Shown here piece by piece: positions 26,984 through 34,925 of a DNA stretch of 64,000 nt. A program made the position numbers and the translations under genes. The notes under the pieces are model-generated. The model had not been told where the DNA came from, made no database searches, and saw only the letters and a program-made list of their open reading frames with translations. Position 1 is the first letter of the stretch. The number at the start of each line of letters is the position of its first letter. Location of the stretch: contig CAVQWT010000005.1 of NCBI GenBank assembly GCA_963717705.1, positions 434,001 to 498,000 on the forward strand, read 5' to 3'. Source of the DNA: CAVQWT01 sp963717705. Its GTDB lineage: Bacteria; Pseudomonadota; Gammaproteobacteria; Burkholderiales; Casimicrobiaceae.

Positions 26984-27576
26984 CGCGATGCCCCTTCGGC
27001 GTCGATCGTCACGACCAGCGCGACGGCATCGGCGGAAAGCGGATGCACCGACATCGGCGCTGCTGCTTCGGCCTCGTCCTGCCACAGCCCGTGGCCGGGG
27101 GCCAGCGCGAACGGCGCGTGTCCCGGCACCAGGCACTCGACGGCGCCGGCGGCGGTCCAGCACAGGCGATGACCCGCGCCGGCCACCCGGGCGGCCCCGT
27201 CGCGGACCACGGTGACGACGCCGCGAGCCGCGCCCCGGCGGACCATCAGGTTGAAGTCGCGCACCGCACCCTCGACAAGCCGGCAGCCGACCGGCTGGTC
27301 GCCGGAGAATGCCCACGGCTCGTACGGAACGGCGAGCGTGACGCTGCCGTGCGCGTCGGTCAGCTCCATGCCATTGCCCCGTAAAAGGACGATGGTGCGG
27401 TCGACACCGGGAAAGACGGAGAACGGACCGTCGCGCTCGACGTCGGCGATGGACACGCGCCAGGCGAAGCCGTCGAGCGTCGATCCCGGCGGCCCGGCGG
27501 CGAGTTCGGTCGTGCGGCCGCCGCCGTTCTTCCACGGCATCGGGCGGGCGTCACCGGGCGCAATCAGTCGATGCAT
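26980..27576 (-). CDS. hutD: HutD family protein
   Basis: A 198-aa cupin-like protein found in hut operons. HutD is thought to temper Hut flux or sense a pathway intermediate, but its biochemical role is unsettled. The family signature at the start is clear: MPWKNGGGRTTELA, then WRVSIADVERDGPFSVFPGVDR, and DFNLMVRR near the middle. It is the first gene of the hutDFIG-DUF2007 operon. A good -10 (TACAAT on the minus strand, 27692-27697) lies about 116 bp before the ATG. Confidence 0.88.
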   Translation of the reverse strand: MHRLIAPGDARPMPWKNGGGRTTELAAGPPGSTLDGFAWRVSIADVERDGPFSVFPGVDRTIVLLRGNGMELTDAHGSVTLAVPYEPWAFSGDQPVGCRLVEGAVRDFNLMVRRGAARGVVTVVRDGAARVAGAGHRLCWTAAGAVECLVPGHAPFALAPGHGLWQDEAEAAAPMSVHPLSADAVALVVTIDAEGASR

Positions 27577-27691
27577 GGCGGGCGGGCGGCGTGAACGTGG
27601 CGTCGGAGCCGGAGTGGGCAAAGAGCGGGCAACCAGCGCGCAAGCGGCGGGCACACCGCGGACAACGAGCGGCGTCCGGGGCCGACGGCCG

Positions 27692-27697
27692 ATTGTA
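27692..27697 (-). promoter_or_regulatory. Possible -10 element for the hutD operon
   Basis: On the minus strand TACAAT matches the -10 consensus at 5 of 6 positions. The -35 region 16-18 bp upstream is weak, which would suit an activated promoter. A clear HutC operator (TTGTAT-type palindrome) is not seen. It lies 24 bp from the opposing TTGACA at 27721, so both promoters share one short control region. Confidence 0.35.
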
Positions 27698-27720
27698 TGC
27701 CAACGCGCGGCTGCAAACGA

Positions 27721-27750
27721 TTGACAGGAGCGGCACCCGACGCCTAGATT
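27721..27750 (+). promoter_or_regulatory. Promoter of the second NitT/TauT-type ABC operon
   Basis: TTGACA (27721-27726, perfect -35) is separated by 18 bp from TAGATT (27745-27750, 4 of 6 for -10). The start would be near 27757, about 27 nt before the ATG at 27784, and a CCGGAG ribosome-binding site lies at 27772-27777. Confidence 0.6.
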
Positions 27751-27783
27751 CCCAAGGTTCCCACCCACGCTCCGGAGCATCGC

Positions 27784-28734
27784 ATGCGCACCCCCCTCAA
27801 GCTCGCCGCCGCCACCGCCACCTGCCTGGCGTTCGCCCTCCCCGCCGCCGCGCAGGAATCCAAGGTCGCCGTCGGCATCTCCGGCTGGACCGGCTTTGCG
27901 CCGCTGACGCTCGCCAAGGAGGCCGGGATCTTCAAGAAGAACGGCCTCGACGTGTCGCTGAAGAAGATCCCGCAGAAGGACCGGCACCTCGCGATCGCCT
28001 CGGGCGACGTGCAGTGCGCGGCGACGACGGTCGAGACCTGGATCGCCTGGAACGCCAACGGCGTGGCCACGACGCAGATATTCCAGCTCGACAAGAGCTA
28101 CGGCGCCGACGGCATGGCGGTGCGGAACAACGTCGCGAAGATCGCCGACCTCAAGGGCAAGACCGTCGCGGCATCCGCGCCGGGCACGGCGCCGTACTTC
28201 ACGCTCGCCTGGTTCCTGAAGAAGAACGGCCTTTCGGTCAAGGACGTCACCGTCGTCAACCTCGAGCCCGGCCCGGCGGCGCAGGCCTTCGTTGCCGGCC
28301 AGAACGACGCGGCGATGAGCTACGAGCCGTACCTGTCGACGGTGCGGACGAATCCGCAGGCCGGCAAGATCATCGCGACGACGCTCGACTACCCGATGAT
28401 CATGGACACCTTCGGCTGCACGCCGAAATTCCTCGCCGAGAATCCGAAGGCCGCGAAGGCCCTCGCCGACAGCTACTTCGAAGCCCTCGACATGATCGCG
28501 AAGGACCCGAAGAAGAGCTTCGAGATCATGGGAGCCGACGTCAAGCAGACGGGCGAGCAGTTCGAGGCCTCGCAGAAGTACCTGCGCTGGCAGGACCGTG
28601 CCGCGAACAAGGCGTTCTTCGCGGGCCCGCATGCGCAGTTCAGCAAGGAGGCAGCCGACCTGCTGCTCGAGGTCGGCATCATCAAGCAGATCCCCGACCT
28701 GTCGACCCTCGCCGACACGCGATTCATCCAGTAG
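27784..28734 (+). CDS. NitT/TauT-type ABC transporter substrate-binding protein
   Basis: A 316-aa secreted solute-binding protein with a signal peptide of about 23 residues (LAFALPAAAQ). The mature N-terminus, VGISGWTGFAPLTLAKEAGIFKKNGLDV, is the standard opening of NMT1/THI5-like and SsuA/TauA proteins, followed by DLKGKTVAASAPGTAPY. The solute is unknown. The gene is divergent from the hut operon across 207 bp, so a nitrogen compound related to histidine is one possibility. Classical histidine importers use other permease families, so this is a guess only. The permease and ATPase genes follow on the same strand. Confidence 0.88.
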   Translation: MRTPLKLAAATATCLAFALPAAAQESKVAVGISGWTGFAPLTLAKEAGIFKKNGLDVSLKKIPQKDRHLAIASGDVQCAATTVETWIAWNANGVATTQIFQLDKSYGADGMAVRNNVAKIADLKGKTVAASAPGTAPYFTLAWFLKKNGLSVKDVTVVNLEPGPAAQAFVAGQNDAAMSYEPYLSTVRTNPQAGKIIATTLDYPMIMDTFGCTPKFLAENPKAAKALADSYFEALDMIAKDPKKSFEIMGADVKQTGEQFEASQKYLRWQDRAANKAFFAGPHAQFSKEAADLLLEVGIIKQIPDLSTLADTRFIQ

Positions 28735-28838
28735 CCGGTGCGCGCCACGTCGCCGGCAGCGACCCGCGCGGGGCACCCGGTGCCGGGCGCGTCGCGCGTC
28801 GCCGGTTCAGCCAGGGACGCCGCCGCGCGGCCAGCCCG

Positions 28839-29618
28839 TTGAAGCCCCTCGTCCCGGTCTCCCGGCCGCGCCGGATCGCGCTCGGCATCGCCTTCTTCGT
28901 GGTGTTCGTCGCCGCGTGGAGCGCCGCGACCTTCGGCGGCTTCGTCTCGAGGACCTTCCTCGCCGACCCGCTGACGATGCTGCGCGAAGGCTACGCGCTG
29001 TTCGCGCAGTACGGCTTCGCGAAGGATGTCGGCATGACCGTTTGGCGCGTCCTCGGCGGCTTCGTGCTGGCGACCGTCCTGGGCGTGCCGCTCGGCATCG
29101 CGATGGGGGCGTGGAAGCCGATCGAGGCGTTCTTCGAGCCGTTCGTTTCGTTCGCGCGCTACCTGCCCGCCTCGGCGTTCATCCCGCTGCTCATCCTGTG
29201 GGCGGGCATCGGCGAGACGCAGAAGCTGCTCGTCATCTTCATCGGCGTGTTCTTCCAGATCGTGCTGATGGTGGCCGTCATCGTCGGGTCGACGCGCCGG
29301 GACCTGGTCGAGGCGGCGTACACGCTCGGCGCGTCGCACCGGGGGATCGTGCGCCGCGTGCTGCTGCCCTCGGCCGCGCCGCAGATCGCGGAAACGCTGC
29401 GGATGGTGCTGGGCTGGGCGTGGACCTACGTGATCGTCGCCGAGCTGATCGGCGCGTCCTCGGGCATCGGGCACATGATCACCGACAGCCAGGCGCTGCT
29501 CAACACCGGGCAGATCATCTTCGGCATCATCGTCATCGGCGTCATCGGCCTCGTTTCCGACTACCTGTTCAAGGCGGTCAACCAGAAGACGTTTTCCTGG
29601 GCGCTCGCCGATCGATGA
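28839..29618 (+). CDS. ABC transporter permease, NitT/TauT type
   Basis: An inner-membrane permease of about 259 aa with six hydrophobic segments. The EAA loop is VEAAYTLGASHRGIVRRVLLPSAAPQ. The start is uncertain: no ATG exists near the expected N-terminus, and TTG at 28839 (L-K-P-L-V-P) is the best candidate, though without a clear ribosome-binding site. The 104 bp separating it from the binding-protein gene hold nothing recognisable. Its TGA overlaps the ATG of the ATPase gene by 4 bp (ATGA at 29615-29618). Confidence 0.83.
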   Translation: MKPLVPVSRPRRIALGIAFFVVFVAAWSAATFGGFVSRTFLADPLTMLREGYALFAQYGFAKDVGMTVWRVLGGFVLATVLGVPLGIAMGAWKPIEAFFEPFVSFARYLPASAFIPLLILWAGIGETQKLLVIFIGVFFQIVLMVAVIVGSTRRDLVEAAYTLGASHRGIVRRVLLPSAAPQIAETLRMVLGWAWTYVIVAELIGASSGIGHMITDSQALLNTGQIIFGIIVIGVIGLVSDYLFKAVNQKTFSWALADR

Positions 29619-30400
29619 GCCAGCTCGTACTCGACGGCGTGGGTCGCACTTTTCCGGGGGTGCGCAACGGCGCGCCGACCGTCGCGCTGCAGCCGACGTC
29701 GCTCGCCGTCGCCCACAACGACTTCATCACCATCCTCGGCCCGTCCGGGTGCGGCAAGTCCACGCTGCTGCGCATCGTCGCGGGGCTGGACACGCCGACG
29801 ACGGGGCGCGTCGTGCTCGACGGCCGCGAGGTCACCGGGCCGGGCGCCGACCGCGGCATGGTGTTCCAGTCGTACACGCTGTTCCCGTGGCTCACCGTGC
29901 GCGAAAACATCTCGTTCGGACTGCGCGAGAAGGGAATGCCGCAGCCCGAGCTGGAGCGCATCGTCGCGCACTACGTCGAGCGCGTCGGGCTCGCGGGCTT
30001 CGAGCATCATCACCCGAGGATGCTCTCCGGGGGTATGCAGCAGCGCACGGCGATCGCCCGCGCGCTGGCCAACGACCCGAAGATACTGCTGCTCGACGAG
30101 CCGTTCGGCGCGCTCGACAACCAGACGCGCGCGCTGATGCAGGAGCTGCTGCTCGGCATCTGGGAGAGCGAGAAGAAGACCGTGCTGTTCGTCACGCACG
30201 ACATCGAGGAGGCGATCTTCATGGCCGGGCGCGTGTGCGTGATGAGCGCGCGCCCGGGGCGGATCAAGGCCGAGGTCCCGGTCCTGCTGCCGCATCCCCG
30301 GCACTACACGGTCAAGACCACGCCGGAGTTCTCCGCGCTGAAGGCGCAGCTCACCGAGGAGATCCGGGTCGAGGCGATCCGGGCCGCGACGGTGGAGTGA
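29615..30400 (+). CDS. ABC transporter ATP-binding protein, NitT/TauT type
   Basis: A 261-aa ATPase with Walker A GPSGCGKST, Q-loop VFQSYTLFPWLTVREN, signature LSGGMQQRTAIARAL, Walker B ILLLDEPFGALD and switch His in VTHDIEEAI. FQSYTLFPWLTV is typical of the TauB/SsuB/NrtD group. It is the third gene of the operon. Its last 50 bp overlap, on the opposite strand, the 3' end of galE. Confidence 0.92.
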   Translation: MSQLVLDGVGRTFPGVRNGAPTVALQPTSLAVAHNDFITILGPSGCGKSTLLRIVAGLDTPTTGRVVLDGREVTGPGADRGMVFQSYTLFPWLTVRENISFGLREKGMPQPELERIVAHYVERVGLAGFEHHHPRMLSGGMQQRTAIARALANDPKILLLDEPFGALDNQTRALMQELLLGIWESEKKTVLFVTHDIEEAIFMAGRVCVMSARPGRIKAEVPVLLPHPRHYTVKTTPEFSALKAQLTEEIRVEAIRAATVE

Positions 30401-31427
30401 CCGCCACCCGGCCGGCGTCGTAGCGGCCACCGTTCTGCTGCCACCGCCACGCATCGGCGCAGATCGTATCCAGCCCGCGCGTCGCCCTCCACCCGAGCGT
30501 TTCCAGCGCCCGGGACGGATCGGCGTAGTACGCGGCGACGTCGCCCGGCCGGCGCGGTGCGAGCGTGCGCGTGATCCGGCGGCCGCAGGCCCGCTCGAAC
30601 GCGGCGACGACTTCGAGGACGGAATGGCCGCGCCCGAGACCGAGGTTCAGCGTCGTCGCGCCCGGATGCGTCGCCAGGTGGCGCAGCGCCGCGACGTGCC
30701 CCGCGGCGAGATCCTGGACGTGCAGGTAGTCGCGGACTCCGGTGCCGTCGGGCGTCGGCCAGTCGGTCCCGTGGATGGCGAGGCTCGCGTACTCGCCGGA
30801 GGCGACGCGGGACAGCAGCGGCACCAGGTTGTTCGGACGGTCGGTGGGCGCCTCGCCGATCTGTCCCGACGGATGCGCGCCGGCCGGATTGAAGTAGCGC
30901 AGCACCGCGATGCGCCAGTTGGGATTGGCGCGCGCCAGGTCGCGCAGGAAGTCCTCGACGATCCGCTTGGTGCGCCCGTACACGCTCTGCGGCTGCAGCG
31001 GCGCGTCCTCGGTGACCGGCAGCGCGTCGGGCTGCCCGTAGACCGACGCCGACGAGCTGAACACGCACGTGGCGACTCCCGCCTCGCCCATCACCTCCGC
31101 CAGCGCCAGCGTGCCCCCGACGTTGACGTCGTAGTACGCCAGCGGGCGCGCCTCGGATTCGCCGACCGCCTTCAGGCCGGCACAGTGGACCACGCCGGCG
31201 ACCGGATGGTCATGGAAGGCCCGCCGCAGGGCCTCGACGTCGCGGACATCCGCCTCGATGCACGGCACCGGCATCCCGGCAAGCGCCTCGAGGCGCGGCA
31301 GCACCGCCGGCGAACTCGTAACGAAGCTGTCGAGGACGACCGGCGCGTAGCCCGCCTGCGCGAGCTCGACGACCACATGCGAGCCGATGTAGCCCGCGCC
31401 ACCGGTGACGAGGATGCAGTCTGCCAT
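30351..31427 (-). CDS. galE: UDP-glucose 4-epimerase GalE
   Basis: GalE interconverts UDP-glucose and UDP-galactose with bound NAD. The 358-aa SDR enzyme has GGAGYIGS (residues 9-16), the catalytic Ser in FSSSASVYG (about 124), Tyr150-x3-Lys154 in SVYGRTK, and the family patterns LRYFNPAGAHPSG and DGTGVRDYLHVQDLA. The C-terminus runs about 20 residues past the usual GalE end as a Pro/Arg/Ser-rich tail (RPGSPRPGSPR), which includes the overlap with the ABC ATPase gene. It stands alone between that convergent operon and the terminator of the ribosomal block. Confidence 0.94.
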   Translation of the reverse strand: MADCILVTGGAGYIGSHVVVELAQAGYAPVVLDSFVTSSPAVLPRLEALAGMPVPCIEADVRDVEALRRAFHDHPVAGVVHCAGLKAVGESEARPLAYYDVNVGGTLALAEVMGEAGVATCVFSSSASVYGQPDALPVTEDAPLQPQSVYGRTKRIVEDFLRDLARANPNWRIAVLRYFNPAGAHPSGQIGEAPTDRPNNLVPLLSRVASGEYASLAIHGTDWPTPDGTGVRDYLHVQDLAAGHVAALRHLATHPGATTLNLGLGRGHSVLEVVAAFERACGRRITRTLAPRRPGDVAAYYADPSRALETLGWRATRGLDTICADAWRWQQNGGRYDAGRVAVTPPSRPGSPRPGSPR

Positions 31428-31596
31428 CGCGCGATGCTACCCCACCGGCGGGCGGTCGGGGAGCACCGGGGCGGTCAGGAGCCGTCGGCACGTTGGCGCC
31501 GCGACCTCGGGCGCAGCGCGACCCGGGGCGGGCGGCCAGGCGGAGAGCCGACCGGCACGGGCGGGCCGCGAGCCGGCCTGCAGCGGCGGCGGAAAG

Positions 31597-31627
31597 CACA
31601 AGGCCGGGCGCTCGGCCCGGCCTTGTG
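31597..31627 (-). terminator. Rho-independent terminator after rplQ
   Basis: A perfect 13-bp inverted repeat (31597-31609 pairs with 31615-31627, 5-nt loop) begins 25 bp past the rplQ stop. On the minus strand it is followed by CTTTCC, a short T-stretch. It ends the long str-S10-spc-alpha transcription block. The rest of the gap to galE (31428-31596) shows no gene. Confidence 0.85.
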
Positions 31628-31651
31628 GATTACAACTGCGGCCCCGCAGGA

Positions 31652-32047
31652 TCAGCCGGCCTTCGCCTCTTCGGCGGGCGCCGCGACTTCCGGCCGGTCG
31701 ACCAGCTCGACCAGCGCCATCGGCGCGTTGTCGCCCTGACGGAAGCCGAACTTCAGGATCCGCAGGTAGCCGCCCGGGCGCGCCTTGTAGCGCGGACCGA
31801 GCTCGTTGAACAGCTTGGTCACGACGTCGCGATCCCGCAGCCGGTCGAACGCGAGGCGGCGGTTGGCGAGCGTCGGCTCCTTCCCGAGCGTGAGCAGCGG
31901 CTCGGCGACGCGGCGCAGTTCCTTCGCCTTCGGCAGCGTGGTCTTGATGACCTCGTGCGTGAACAGCGAATTCGTCATGTTGCGCAGCATCGCGAGGCGA
32001 TGCGAGCTGGTGCGGTTGAGTTTCCGCAGGCCGTGGCGGTGACGCAT
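31652..32047 (-). CDS. rplQ: 50S ribosomal protein L17
   Basis: A 131-aa large-subunit protein located near the peptide exit tunnel. It opens with MRHRHGLRKLNRTSSHRLAM, the invariant L17 start, and contains ITTLPKAKELRR-type wording (IKTTLPKAKELRRVAEPLLT). The acidic Ala/Glu-rich C-terminus (APAEEAKAG) is common in betaproteobacteria. Last gene of the alpha operon, 27 bp after rpoA. Confidence 0.97.
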   Translation of the reverse strand: MRHRHGLRKLNRTSSHRLAMLRNMTNSLFTHEVIKTTLPKAKELRRVAEPLLTLGKEPTLANRRLAFDRLRDRDVVTKLFNELGPRYKARPGGYLRILKFGFRQGDNAPMALVELVDRPEVAAPAEEAKAG

Positions 32048-32074
32048 GATCTTCTTCCTTCCTGTCCGCGCGCG

Positions 32075-33052
32075 TTACGGGCGGTCGAGGCCGGCCGGGG
32101 GCCAGTTCTCGAGCTTCATCCCGAGCGACAGCCCGCGCGACGCGAGCACTTCCTTGATTTCGTTCAGCGACTTCCGGCCGAGATTGGGCGTCTTGAGGAG
32201 CTCGGTCTCGGTACGCTGGATGAGGTCGCCGATGTAGTAGATGTTCTCGGCCTTGAGGCAGTTGGCCGAACGAACGGTCAGCTCGAGGTCGTCGACCGGC
32301 CGCAGCAGGATCGGGTCGACCTGCGGCGAGCCGCGATCCGGCGCCGGCTGGTCCGTGCCCTGCAGGTCGGCGAACACCGACAACTGCTCGACCAGAACCG
32401 ACGCGGCGTAGCGGACCGCCTGCTCCGGCTCGACGACGCCGTTGGTCTCGATGTCGAGGACGAGCTTGTCCAGGTCGGTGCGCTGCTCGACCCGCGCGCT
32501 CTCGACCGCGTAGCTGACCCGGCGCACCGGGCTGAACGACGCGTCGAGGAGGATGCTGCCGATGTTGCGGCCGCCCTCGGGCTTCAGTCGCGCGGTCGCC
32601 GGCTGGTAGCCGCGGCCCTTCTCGACCTTGATCTCCATCTCGAGCTTGCCGCCGGCCGTGAGGTGGGCGATCACGTGGTCGGGATTGATGATCTCGACGT
32701 CGTGGTTGGGCTCGATGTCGGCGGCCGTGACCGGGCCTTCACCGGACTTCACGAGCTTCAGCAGCACGTGGTCGCGGTTGTGCAGCTTCAGCACGACGCC
32801 CTTCATGTTGAGCAGGAGATCGACGACGTCTTCCTGCACCCCGTCGAGCGCCGAGTACTCGTGCAGCACCCCGGTGATGCGGACCTCGGTCGGGGCATAG
32901 CCCGGCATCGAAGACAGCAGCACGCGCCGGAGCGCGTTGCCGAGCGTGTGGCCGTACCCGCGCTCGAACGGCTCCATGACCACCTTCGCGTGGAACGGCG
33001 AGGTCGACTGGACGTCGATGATGCGCGGTTTCAACAGAACATTGCTCTGCAT
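32075..33052 (-). CDS. rpoA: RNA polymerase alpha subunit
   Basis: The 325-aa alpha subunit dimerises to seed RNA polymerase assembly and contacts UP elements and activators. The N-terminal domain (FERGYGHTLGNALRRVLLSSMPG) and the C-terminal domain (LELTVRSANCLKAENIYYIGDLIQRTE...LGRKSLNEIKEVL) are both complete. The alphaCTD keeps the DNA-contact arginine in LTVRSANCLK and the helix-hairpin-helix. It lies between rpsD and rplQ, the usual alpha-operon order. Confidence 0.98.
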   Translation of the reverse strand: MQSNVLLKPRIIDVQSTSPFHAKVVMEPFERGYGHTLGNALRRVLLSSMPGYAPTEVRITGVLHEYSALDGVQEDVVDLLLNMKGVVLKLHNRDHVLLKLVKSGEGPVTAADIEPNHDVEIINPDHVIAHLTAGGKLEMEIKVEKGRGYQPATARLKPEGGRNIGSILLDASFSPVRRVSYAVESARVEQRTDLDKLVLDIETNGVVEPEQAVRYAASVLVEQLSVFADLQGTDQPAPDRGSPQVDPILLRPVDDLELTVRSANCLKAENIYYIGDLIQRTETELLKTPNLGRKSLNEIKEVLASRGLSLGMKLENWPPAGLDRP

Positions 33053-33093
33053 GCGGAACCCTCAAGCGAATCTCAAACCGGCAAGCCGGGCGG

Positions 33094-33717
33094 TTACTTC
33101 GAGTAGAGCTCGACCACCAGACTTTCGTTGATGTCCTGCCCGAACTCCGAGCGGTCCGGCGCCCCTTTGAAGGTGCCGGACATTTTCTTGACGTCGACTT
33201 CCACCCAGGAGGGGAAGCCGACCTTCTCGGCAAGCTGCAGCGAATCCTGGATCCGCAGCTGGGCCTTCGCCTTGTCGGTGACGCCGACGACGTCGCCGGC
33301 CTTGACCAGCGCCGACGGGATGCTGAGAACCTTGCCGTTGACGGTGATCGAGCAGTGGCCGACGAGCTGCCGCGCCTCGGCGCGGGTCGAGCCGATGCCC
33401 ATCCGGTAGACGACGTTGTCGAGGCGCGACTCGAGCAGCTGCAGCAGGTTCGTGCCGGTAGAGCCCTTGCGGCGGGCCGCCTCGGCAAAATAGCGGCGGA
33501 ACTGCCGTTCGAGCAGGCCGTAGATGCGGCGCAGCTTCTGCTTCTCGCGCAGCTGGAGACCGTAGTCGGACATGCGGGCGCCGGATTTCACGCCATGCTG
33601 GCCGGGTTTGGTGTCCAGCTTGCACTTGGAGTCGAGCGAGCGACGCGCGCTTTTCAGGAAAAGGTCGGTGCCTTCCCGTCGCGCCAGCTTACATTTGGGT
33701 CCGGTATATCGAGCCAC
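33094..33717 (-). CDS. rpsD: 30S ribosomal protein S4
   Basis: A 207-aa primary 16S rRNA-binding protein, also a translational repressor of the alpha operon in E. coli. MARYTGPKCKLARREGTDLFLKS-type opening, the KPGQHG and LREKQKLRRIYGLLERQFRRYF patterns, and the S4 RNA-binding domain (LDNVVYRMGIGSTRAEARQLVGH) are intact. It follows rpsK by 36 bp. Confidence 0.97.
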   Translation of the reverse strand: MARYTGPKCKLARREGTDLFLKSARRSLDSKCKLDTKPGQHGVKSGARMSDYGLQLREKQKLRRIYGLLERQFRRYFAEAARRKGSTGTNLLQLLESRLDNVVYRMGIGSTRAEARQLVGHCSITVNGKVLSIPSALVKAGDVVGVTDKAKAQLRIQDSLQLAEKVGFPSWVEVDVKKMSGTFKGAPDRSEFGQDINESLVVELYSK

Positions 33718-33753
33718 AGTAGCTATCCTGGTTGCAAGTGAATCTGGTTGTCG

Positions 33754-34161
33754 TCAGATGCGGCGGCGCTTGGGCGGCCGGCAGCCGTTGTGCGGGACCG
33801 GCGTCACGTCCGAGATCGACGTGATCTTGATGCCGAGCGCGTTCAGCGCGCGGACCGCCGACTCGCGGCCGGGGCCCGGGCCCTTGATCCGCACTTCGAG
33901 GTTCTTGATGCCGCATTCCAGGGCCGCGCGACCGGCACGCTCGGCCGCGACCTGCGCGGCGAACGGCGTCGACTTGCGCGAGCCCTTGAACCCGGCGCCG
34001 CCGGAAGTGGCCCACGACAGCGCGTTGCCCTGGCGGTCGGTGATCGTGATGATCGTGTTGTTGAACGACGCGTGTACGTGCGCGATGCCTTCGGCGACGT
34101 TCTTCTTGACCTTCTTGCGGGCGCGTGCCGCCGAGGCGGCCTTCGAGGGTTGCTGTGCCAT
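33754..34161 (-). CDS. rpsK: 30S ribosomal protein S11
   Basis: A 135-aa protein of the 30S platform. The conserved core HVHASFNNTIITITDRQGNA and the GPGPGRESAVRAL loop are intact, as is the C-terminal VTPVPHNGCRPPKRRRI. The N-terminal extension (MAQQPSKAASAARARKKVKK) is basic and disordered, as in other betaproteobacteria. The stop-to-start gap from rpsM is 15 bp. Confidence 0.97.
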   Translation of the reverse strand: MAQQPSKAASAARARKKVKKNVAEGIAHVHASFNNTIITITDRQGNALSWATSGGAGFKGSRKSTPFAAQVAAERAGRAALECGIKNLEVRIKGPGPGRESAVRALNALGIKITSISDVTPVPHNGCRPPKRRRI

Positions 34162-34176
34162 CGTGTGTCCTTGTCT

Positions 34177-34545
34177 TTACTTCGACTTCGTCGCCTGACG
34201 CGCCTTCTTCGGGCCCTTGCGGGTCCGCGCGTTGGTCCGCGTGCGCTGGCCGCGCACGGGGAGGCCCTTGCGGTGACGGACGCCGCGGTAGCAGCCGAGG
34301 TCCATGAGCCGCTTGATGCTCATCGTCACCTCGCGGCGCAGGTCACCTTCGACGGTGAACTGGCCGACCTGCTCGCGCAGCTTGTCCATCTGCGCATCCG
34401 ACAGGTCCTTGACCTTGACCGTCGGCGCAACGCCGGCCGCGACGCAGATCGCCTTGGCGCGCGCGCGTCCGATGCCGTAGATCGCGGTGAGCGCGATCTC
34501 GGCATGCGAGTGATTGGGGATGTTGACGCCTGCAATACGGGCCAT
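34177..34545 (-). CDS. rpsM: 30S ribosomal protein S13
   Basis: A 122-aa protein of the 30S head that touches the P-site tRNA and 50S bridges. It starts MARIAGVNIPNHSHAEIALT and contains GIGRARAKAIC, the helix-two-turn-helix, and the basic tail RGQRTRTNARTRKGPKK. First large gene after rpmJ in the alpha operon. Confidence 0.97.
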   Translation of the reverse strand: MARIAGVNIPNHSHAEIALTAIYGIGRARAKAICVAAGVAPTVKVKDLSDAQMDKLREQVGQFTVEGDLRREVTMSIKRLMDLGCYRGVRHRKGLPVRGQRTRTNARTRKGPKKARQATKSK

Positions 34546-34572
34546 AGTTCTAACCTGTCCTGGAAATGTCCG

Positions 34573-34686
34573 TCAGCCCTGCCGCTGCTTGTGGCGGGGA
34601 TCCGTGCAAATGACGCGCACGACACCGTGACGCCGGATGATCTTGCAGTTGCGGCAGATCTTCTTCACCGAAGCGAGAACCTTCAT
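34573..34686 (-). CDS. rpmJ: 50S ribosomal protein L36
   Basis: A 37-aa protein found by reading the gap between infA and rpsM. It starts MKVLASVKKICRNCKIIRR. It is the zinc-binding (C+) form: Cys11, Cys14 and Cys27 plus His33 in ICTDPRHK make a zinc site. ATG is at 34686 and TGA ends at 34573. The position after secY-infA is the conserved one. Confidence 0.96.
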   Translation of the reverse strand: MKVLASVKKICRNCKIIRRHGVVRVICTDPRHKQRQG

Positions 34687-34706
34687 GTCAGTTCCTCTCT
34701 GTTGCG

Positions 34707-34925
34707 TTACTTCGCGCGGAACGTGATCCGCGCCCGGGAGAGGTCGTACGGCGTCAGTTCGACCGTCACCTTGTCCCCCGGCAGAATCTTGATGTAGTGC
34801 ATCCGCATCTTGCCGGAGATGTGTCCCAGCACGACGTGGCCGTTCTCTAGCTTCACGCGGAACGTCGCGTTCGGGAGCGTCTCGACGACCTCCCCCTGCA
34901 TCTGGATAACGTCTTCTTTCGACAT
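34707..34925 (-). CDS. infA: Translation initiation factor IF-1
   Basis: A 72-aa OB-fold factor that occupies the A site during initiation. The sequence MSKEDVIQMQGEVVETLPN and the C-terminal VTVELTPYDLSRARITFR are diagnostic. Its ATG overlaps the secY stop by one base (TGATG), indicating coupled translation. rpmJ follows 20 bp later. Confidence 0.96.
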   Translation of the reverse strand: MSKEDVIQMQGEVVETLPNATFRVKLENGHVVLGHISGKMRMHYIKILPGDKVTVELTPYDLSRARITFRAK

